Source of the DNA: Treponema sp.
Lineage (GTDB): Bacteria > Spirochaetota > Spirochaetia > Treponematales > Breznakiellaceae
Length of the DNA stretch: 10,874 bases
Assembly: GCA_031254795.1 (NCBI GenBank)
Contig: JAIRTS010000276.1
Coordinates: 1-10,874 of the forward strand
Direction: 5' to 3'
A program made the translations under genes and the position numbers. Below the pieces are notes generated by a model, which saw only the letters and a list, made by a program, of their open reading frames with translations, did no database searches and was not told the origin of the DNA. Within the stretch, counting starts at the first letter, position 1; every line of letters starts with the position of its first letter. Positions 6,847 to 10,874 of the stretch are shown piece after piece.

Positions 6847-8211
6847 ATGACTTTTATTCTTATTGTAACGCTTGCTGTTATTCTTGTAGCGGTAATTTGT
6901 GTCATTCTGGCCGGACGCATTTTCAGACGGAGAGGAGATGGAAATCTTGCCGGCGGCGACAACATTAAATTGAAGGAAGCGCACAAAAAGCTCGCCCAAA
7001 ATCCCAAGGACCCGGAAGCTCTTCTTACGGTGGCAGACGACTTTTACGCGCAGGGCAATTGGGAAGAAGCGTATAAAACATACACAACGCTTACCGAGGT
7101 TGGCGGCAGCGGCGATGAATTTACGGTATACTGCCATTACGGCGTCTGCGCGTTCAAACTTGGCTTGATTGACAACGCATATAAAGGGCTTACGGTCGCC
7201 CGTTCTCTGAAACAAAACGATTTTGACGTGAATTTTAATCTTGGCGTTATTGAATTTCAAAGAAAGAATTACGAGAGAGCGGTGCAACTGCTTCAAAGCG
7301 CCCGCATCGTCAATCCCGAAGACGCGGCGACTCTGCGTTGCCTCGGACACGCTTTTTTCAAATTGAACAAGCACAAAGAAGCCATGACATTTATCCGTCA
7401 GGCGATGGACATTGCGCCGAATGACAAAGAATCTCTTTTTGTTTTAGGCGAATGTTACTTGGAGGCGAAGCAGGTGGATCAGGCGCTGAAAATTTTCACG
7501 CACCTGCGTTCTGATCCGGTTATGGGAGCAAACGCATGCTTGATCTGCGGCAACATCAACATCGACATGCACGCTTACGACAAGGCGATAGAAAATTTTG
7601 AAATCGGTTTGAAGCACGAGAATATCAAGCCAGATGTGGCGTTAGAGTTGCGATATAGGTTAGCCACGACATATCTGAAGCGCAACGATATCGGGAAGGC
7701 GTTGCCTCTGCTCAAACAAATACAGATGGATACTCCGGGGTACAAAGATGTCTCCTTGTTGATAACTCAGTATCAGGAACTGAATTCGAATAAAAACCTC
7801 CAAACCTTTCTTATGGGAAGCCAGGCGGATTTTGTCGCCCTTTGCAGAAAAAGCGTAATATCCTATTATCCGCGGGCAAAGGTGAAGATCACCAACATCA
7901 CCGTAACAAAGAACGACTGGGCGGACATAAACGCGGAAATTGACACCCCAAAATGGTCGGATGTGGTTGCGTTCAGGTTCGTCAGAAGCCAAGGGACGGT
8001 CGGGGAGCTTGTTGTGCGGGATTTTCATTCCCACCTCAAGGAAGTCAAGGCGGGCAAGGGCATTTGCCTCACGATGGGGACATTCAGCGATGAAGCCAAA
8101 CGTTTTACCGAAGCCCGTCTCATTGACCTTATTGAAAAAAAACAATTCGTCGCCATACTGAACGCCGCCGCCATCAACACGGATGTCCACGCTCAGAAGA
8201 AGTCGAAATAA
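6847..8211 (+). CDS. membrane-anchored TPR protein with Mrr-like (restriction-endonuclease-fold) domain
   Basis: 454 residues. A membrane helix (about 3-23) is followed by a basic stretch GRIFRRRG, so the rest should face the cytoplasm. TPR-like repeats run from about 41 to 310, clearest at 127-158, 161-192, 195-222 and 230-258. The C-terminal part (about 325-438) resembles the Mrr-type restriction-endonuclease fold: LVVRDFHSHLK (388-398), KGICLTMGTFSDEAKRF (404-420) and ARLIDLIEKKQFVAIL (423-438) match the conserved helix, the G-[IV]-x-x-T-x-x-F-S-x-x-A turn and the I-x-L-I-D end. The strand that should carry QxK reads VAFRFVR (374-380), so nuclease activity is unlikely. The function is unknown; nucleic-acid or protein tethering at the membrane is inferred. 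AAGGG lies only 1 nt before the ATG, an unusually short spacing, and no other start is close. It is divergent from the bactofilin operon. Confidence 0.85.
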   Translation: MTFILIVTLAVILVAVICVILAGRIFRRRGDGNLAGGDNIKLKEAHKKLAQNPKDPEALLTVADDFYAQGNWEEAYKTYTTLTEVGGSGDEFTVYCHYGVCAFKLGLIDNAYKGLTVARSLKQNDFDVNFNLGVIEFQRKNYERAVQLLQSARIVNPEDAATLRCLGHAFFKLNKHKEAMTFIRQAMDIAPNDKESLFVLGECYLEAKQVDQALKIFTHLRSDPVMGANACLICGNINIDMHAYDKAIENFEIGLKHENIKPDVALELRYRLATTYLKRNDIGKALPLLKQIQMDTPGYKDVSLLITQYQELNSNKNLQTFLMGSQADFVALCRKSVISYYPRAKVKITNITVTKNDWADINAEIDTPKWSDVVAFRFVRSQGTVGELVVRDFHSHLKEVKAGKGICLTMGTFSDEAKRFTEARLIDLIEKKQFVAILNAAAINTDVHAQKKSK

Positions 8212-8942
8212 TCGGGGAGTGGACTTGAAACATCAATATCAAAAATGGCGCCGCCATTGCGTTTTGAGATCGCCGCCGCCGGAATGATCAACCGTGAGGC
8301 GTGCAAAAGCAGGCGTTTGACTCCGAGATACTTGCGGAGCCGCTTGTTCAGCTTGAAATCGCCGTACTTGTCGTCGCCCGCTATGGGGTTGCCGATGCCG
8401 GCGAGGTGCCGTCTGATTTGATGCGTCCGTCCCGTGCCAAGTTCAATTTCCACCATTGAGAATAGCTCGTCACTGTTCTCAATGGCAACGCGCCGCTCGT
8501 TGATTTTTTTGTATCGCGTTTCCGCAGTTTTTCGCGCGCCTTTTACCTCAAGATCGACCCTGATGGCCCCCGCCTCTGGCTGAGGCGTTCCTTTGCACAG
8601 CGCAAGGTAGCGCTTGATGACGGCGCCGGCATTGCCGCAGCCGGCGCCGCGATTTTCAGCGGCGAAAAGCTTTCCGAAAAAGGCTGCGGCCTCGCGATTT
8701 TTTGCGACAAGGATGACGCCGGATGTGTCTTTGTCAAGCCGGTGAACCAGCAGCGGACGTTGCGAGAATTCCGCCTTCAGGATGGAGTCAAGCGAGGTTC
8801 CGACTCCGGCCCCGCCCTGCGCCGCAAGCCCCGCAGGTTTGTCAAGCGCCATGCATTCGTCATTTTCAAAAAGAATCGGTATGCCACGAATTTTCGCGCC
8901 GCGGAACTCTTCGCCGCGGAATATTTCGCGCGTGCTATTCAA
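8193..8942 (-). CDS. RluA-family RNA pseudouridine synthase
   Basis: Isomerises uridine to pseudouridine in rRNA or tRNA. The 249-residue protein has the RluA catalytic motif HRLDKDTSG (67-75, catalytic Asp70), the entry motif FENDECMALDKPAGL (25-39) and the GTGRTHQIRRHL motif (169-180) followed by NPIAGDDKYG (185-194). There is no N-terminal S4 domain, as in RluA/TruC-type rather than RluC/RluD enzymes; the substrate position cannot be read from sequence. The start is probably TTG at 8942, because family homology begins at about residue 20 and the next ATG (Met31) lies inside the conserved domain. That TTG overlaps the end of the M20 gene by 8 nt, with AAAAGG about 10 nt upstream, so translational coupling is likely. 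Its 3' end overlaps the convergent TPR gene by 19 nt. Confidence 0.93.
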   Translation of the reverse strand: MNSTREIFRGEEFRGAKIRGIPILFENDECMALDKPAGLAAQGGAGVGTSLDSILKAEFSQRPLLVHRLDKDTSGVILVAKNREAAAFFGKLFAAENRGAGCGNAGAVIKRYLALCKGTPQPEAGAIRVDLEVKGARKTAETRYKKINERRVAIENSDELFSMVEIELGTGRTHQIRRHLAGIGNPIAGDDKYGDFKLNKRLRKYLGVKRLLLHASRLIIPAAAISKRNGGAIFDIDVSSPLPDYFDFF

Positions 8943-10116
8943 CTGAGGACAACCTTTTCAGCGATTTTTCCGCAATGGCGGACAAAAGCGCCGCCGCCGT
9001 ACTCAATGCCGCCGGATTTGCGATAAAACGCGGGTTGTGCGCTGGTTCGGGGCTGGCGACGCCTATGTTCCAGAATACTCCGCGAATGCGTTCCTGGTAA
9101 AAAGCAAAGTCCTCGCCTCCCATAGTCGGCCTGCTTGGACCTGTCTTAAAACCCAGTTCCTGAGCCGTTCGCTTCACAAATTCCGCCAGTTCACTGTCGT
9201 TATTTACGGCGGGCGCATTGAGTTCGCAGTGAAAATCGATCCGCGCGCCGCAGATTTCTTCAACGCCTTTGCAAACACGTTTAAGCCGCTCCATAATGGC
9301 GTTGAGTCGTTCCTTGCCGCCGACGCGGATCGTGCCTTCCGCGAAGGCTTCTTCCGGTATGATGTTCCACGTATTTCCCGCCTCGACATGGGTGAAACTC
9401 AGTACCGCAGGGTCAAAGGGGCTTGTCCGCCGGCTTACAATGGTTTGAGCCGCGCCTATGATCTGGCTGAGCGCGACTATTGGATCGCGGCACTCATCCG
9501 GATGGGCTGCGTGTCCGCTCTTCCCGTGTATACGGATAGCGAACGATCCCACGGCGGCGTACACCGCGCCCGAGCTGACCCCGATCATGGATACAGGCAT
9601 ATCGGGCGTGGTATGCAGTCCATATATCTCCGCCACATCGTCAAGCGCGCCGGAAGCCAACACCGAAACCGCGCCATTCACCGATTCTTCGGCAGGCTGA
9701 AAGACGAGCTTGACGGCGCCCATGAGACGGCTCTCTCGTTGTTTCAGGAGCGAGGCCGCGCCGAGCATGCTTGTCAGATGAAAATCATGTCCGCAGGCAT
9801 GCATACAGCCGTTCTTTGACGCGTATTCAAGATTGGTCGCTTCGGCGATGGGCAGGGCGTCAATGTCGCAACGCAGGGCCACAACCGTTCCACTGCCGCC
9901 GATACGCGCGACCAGCCCGGTCTCAAGTCCCGTGTCAAGGATTTTCACGCCGGCGTCCATAAGAATATCCCGTATGCGGGCGGTTGTTTCCCATTCATGG
10001 AGTCCAAGTTCAGGATGGCTATGGAACCATTTGAAATGCGTCGCGAGCGTTTCTTGTAGGGTGGAAAACTCGACGGAGTTTTCGGTGAAATTTTTCGGCG
10101 CTGTTTCTTCATTCAT
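8935..10116 (-). CDS. M20D family amidohydrolase (N-acyl amino acid / hippurate hydrolase type)
   Basis: A zinc-type peptidase-fold enzyme that removes acyl or acyl-like groups from amino acids or small peptides in the cytoplasm; the substrate is undetermined. The 393 residues are family length. Motifs, numbered from this ATG: RCDIDALPI (82-90), CMHACGHDFHLT (104-115), FQPAEES (139-145), GLHTTPDMP (166-174), the HGKSGHAAHP dimerisation-domain motif (197-206) and MGGEDFAFY (332-340). The M20D metal ligands are all present: Cys104, His106, Glu143/Glu144, His168 and His360 (EPAHNP). There is no signal peptide. The ATG at 10116 is chosen. An in-frame GTG at 10128 would add four residues, with GGGA only 2 nt before it; for the ATG the same GGGA is 14 nt away, so neither start has a good site. 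The 3' end overlaps the RluA-type gene by 8 nt. No convincing promoter was found upstream. Confidence 0.95.
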   Translation of the reverse strand: MNEETAPKNFTENSVEFSTLQETLATHFKWFHSHPELGLHEWETTARIRDILMDAGVKILDTGLETGLVARIGGSGTVVALRCDIDALPIAEATNLEYASKNGCMHACGHDFHLTSMLGAASLLKQRESRLMGAVKLVFQPAEESVNGAVSVLASGALDDVAEIYGLHTTPDMPVSMIGVSSGAVYAAVGSFAIRIHGKSGHAAHPDECRDPIVALSQIIGAAQTIVSRRTSPFDPAVLSFTHVEAGNTWNIIPEEAFAEGTIRVGGKERLNAIMERLKRVCKGVEEICGARIDFHCELNAPAVNNDSELAEFVKRTAQELGFKTGPSRPTMGGEDFAFYQERIRGVFWNIGVASPEPAHNPRFIANPAALSTAAALLSAIAEKSLKRLSSVE

Positions 10117-10180
10117 ATTGGTACACACGTTCCCAAGATCTATGCGAATAACATGCGGAACATGTTACTTCCGCACAGTC

Positions 10181-10350
10181 TGGTTTAATTCCCGCCGCCC
10201 CAAATGGCCGCGACCTTTGGGGCGCAAGCCTCTGGTTTGCCCTTGCCGCGCTGAGGCTCATTCTTGCGCAACTTCCCAAGTTTTCCGCAAAAATCCGTTT
10301 TATGGAAAACCGGCTTGCTTTGGCAAGCCGTAGCTTGGCAGGTGGTTTAA
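10181..10350. repeat. candidate miniature element bracketed by 8-bp direct repeats
   Basis: TGGTTTAA occurs at 10181-10188 and again at 10343-10350. The 154 bp between them are GC-richer than the right flank and contain four stem-forming dyads. The inner ends are weakly inverted: CCCGCC just inside the left copy and, on the opposite strand, CCTGCC just inside the right copy. This is the shape of a MITE- or REP-like insertion with target duplication, but an 8-bp match can arise by chance and no second copy lies in this window. Confidence 0.35.
10311..10330. repeat. perfect 8-bp hairpin
   Basis: CGGCTTGC and GCAAGCCG enclose a 4-nt loop TTTG, the strongest dyad in the intergenic region. It abuts GGAAAAC (10304-10310), itself the right arm of a wider dyad. 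It could be a REP-like unit or, in minus-strand RNA, a terminator-like stem, although the T-rich tract there begins several bases too late. Confidence 0.5.
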
Positions 10351-10367
10351 GCCGAGATTCTTTTCAC

Positions 10368-10396
10368 TTGCTTTCTTTAGTATTATAACGTATTAT
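10368..10396 (+). promoter_or_regulatory. sigma70-type promoter of the Rrf2-family regulator
   Basis: TTGCTT (10368-10373) and TATTAT (10391-10396) are spaced by exactly 17 bp, in an AT-rich stretch. Transcription would start near 10403, about 20 nt before the ATG. GAGG (10411-10414) lies 8 nt before the ATG. Confidence 0.65.
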
Positions 10397-10409
10397 TTAT
10401 ATATATAAA
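10396..10409. promoter_or_regulatory. 14-bp palindrome at the regulator's transcription start (candidate operator)
   Basis: TTTATATATATAAA is a perfect 14-bp palindrome overlapping the last base of the -10 box and the predicted start site. Rrf2-family proteins commonly repress their own operon from AT-rich dyads at this position, so autoregulation is inferred. Simple AT alternation makes palindromes likely by chance. Confidence 0.4.
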
Positions 10410-10422
10410 AGAGGCTGTTATT

Positions 10423-10854
10423 ATGAGAATTTCAACGAAAGGGCGTTATTCACTTGAGGCTTTGCTTTATATGGCTCTGCTTCCAAAAGGAACGTACGTG
10501 AGCGCCAAATCCATCGCGGAAAACACCGGCATGTCGGACGGCTATTTGGAGCAGCTTTTCATTCTTTTGCGCAAGGCAGGGATTGTACGCGGGATACGCG
10601 GATCGCAGGGCGGTTACTTTCCGGGCAAAGCGGTTGACAAAATAACGGTGGGCGAAGTGCTTCGCACGGTGGAAGGGTCTATGGAGCCGGTTGACTGCGT
10701 TCATTCAAGGGACTGCCCCAGGCAGAGCGGCTGTCTTTCACGGCATACGTGGAGCGAACTGTATGCGGAAATAAACAAGTGCATTGATACAATCAGCCTA
10801 CAGGACCTTGTTGACGCCTATAAAGCCGTTGGCAGGGACGAGTACAGCATCTAA
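10423..10854 (+). CDS. Rrf2/IscR-family transcriptional regulator with Fe-S cysteines
   Basis: 143 residues. The N-terminal winged helix (about 1-80) shows the family opening MRISTKGRYSLEALLYMA, the recognition-helix region IAENTGMSDGYLEQLFILLR (31-50) and the wing GIRGSQGGY (57-65). Three cysteines at 92, 98 and 104 have the same C-x5-C-x5-C spacing as E. coli IscR; a His at 108 lies one residue beyond IscR's His107. Cluster binding is therefore likely, and the CLSR..W ending resembles Firmicute-type Fe-S Rrf2 proteins. The rest is a dimerisation helix (about 108-140). Likely targets are iron-sulfur assembly or cysteine metabolism genes, possibly directly downstream beyond the window; that is inferred. 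The start is certain: family-typical N-terminus, good ribosome site and promoter. The next ATG (10859) is too near the edge to judge. Confidence 0.95.
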   Translation: MRISTKGRYSLEALLYMALLPKGTYVSAKSIAENTGMSDGYLEQLFILLRKAGIVRGIRGSQGGYFPGKAVDKITVGEVLRTVEGSMEPVDCVHSRDCPRQSGCLSRHTWSELYAEINKCIDTISLQDLVDAYKAVGRDEYSI

Positions 10855-10874
10855 GGAAATGTTACTAAATAATA

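Larger units (their letters stand above)
10117..10422. other. gene-free intergenic region rich in inverted repeats
   Basis: About 300 bp separate the divergent M20 and Rrf2-type genes. I see no credible gene. Dyads in order: TGCGGAA 10154-10160 / TTCCGCA 10169-10175; CGCCCCAAA 10196-10204 / TTTGGGGCG 10216-10224; GCAAGCC 10224-10230 / GGTTTGC 10234-10240 (one G-U if transcribed); GTTTTCC 10280-10286 / GGAAAAC 10304-10310; CGGCTTGC 10311-10318 / GCAAGCCG 10323-10330. The last ~60 bp turn AT-rich and hold the Rrf2 promoter. No dyad is followed directly by a T-run on either strand. Confidence 0.7.

Noticed and set aside
6781..7374. 197-codon open frame on the minus strand
   Set aside because: It is antisense to the membrane TPR gene and would cross the divergent promoter region. 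The coding signal is clearly on the plus strand.
9037..9819. 260-codon open frame on the plus strand
   Set aside because: It runs antisense through the M20 amidohydrolase, which has all family motifs. The plus-strand product resembles nothing and has scattered Cys, Arg and His.
10130..10195. Promoter for the M20 gene on the minus strand
   Set aside because: Candidate boxes such as TTAAAC with TAACAT have poor matches and wrong spacing; nothing better was found.
9833..10333. 166-codon plus-strand open frame reaching into the intergenic region
   Set aside because: Most of it is antisense to the M20 gene. The remainder only translates hairpin DNA and shows no conserved features.
10855..10874. 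Possible start of another gene (ATG at 10859)
   Set aside because: Only about five codons are visible before the window ends, and the GGAA before it is too close to be a normal ribosome site.

Overview
The window looks like chromosomal core DNA from a spirochaete, most likely a Treponema relative with roughly balanced base composition. That is inferred from content and style: a folP-cdaA-cdaR block, a TlyC/CorC-type CBS protein without a membrane domain between exported TPR proteins, a bactofilin, and generally TPR-rich envelope genes. No rRNA, tRNA, CRISPR array, transposase or phage gene is visible, and the host assignment is not proven by any marker gene.

Left part, plus strand (1-2855). 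A possible fragment of an upstream gene is followed by a very good sigma70-type promoter (85-113). Behind it lie folP (dihydropteroate synthase), cdaA (membrane diadenylate cyclase making c-di-AMP) and cdaR (YbbR-domain regulator of CdaA). folP and cdaA overlap by 35 nt. cdaA and cdaR are separated by 65 nt that hold a strong hairpin. cdaR converges with the next operon over a small hairpin.

Middle, minus strand (6692 down to 2883). This is a tightly packed four-gene operon read from a strong promoter at 6743-6771: bactofilin, a short exported TPR protein, a TlyC/CorC-like CBS protein, and a long exported TPR protein with a C-terminal region resembling CsgG/FlgT-type envelope assembly proteins. 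Start/stop overlaps or gaps of 5-8 nt imply translational coupling. The likely theme is a cytoskeleton-to-envelope module, but that role is inferred.

Divergent from it, plus strand (6847-8211), is a membrane-anchored TPR protein. Its C-terminal domain looks like the Mrr-type restriction-endonuclease fold but lacks the catalytic QxK residues. It converges on, and overlaps by 19 nt with, an RluA-family pseudouridine synthase. That gene is the second of a minus-strand pair headed by an M20D amidohydrolase; the two overlap by 8 nt and the synthase probably starts at TTG.

Right end (10117-10854). A gene-free stretch of about 300 bp is dense in inverted repeats. Part of it is bracketed by an 8-bp direct repeat and could be a small miniature element. 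It is followed by a clear promoter and an Rrf2/IscR-type regulator with a three-cysteine Fe-S motif and a 14-bp palindrome between its -10 box and start codon. The genes it heads, probably iron-sulfur or cysteine genes, would lie beyond the window.
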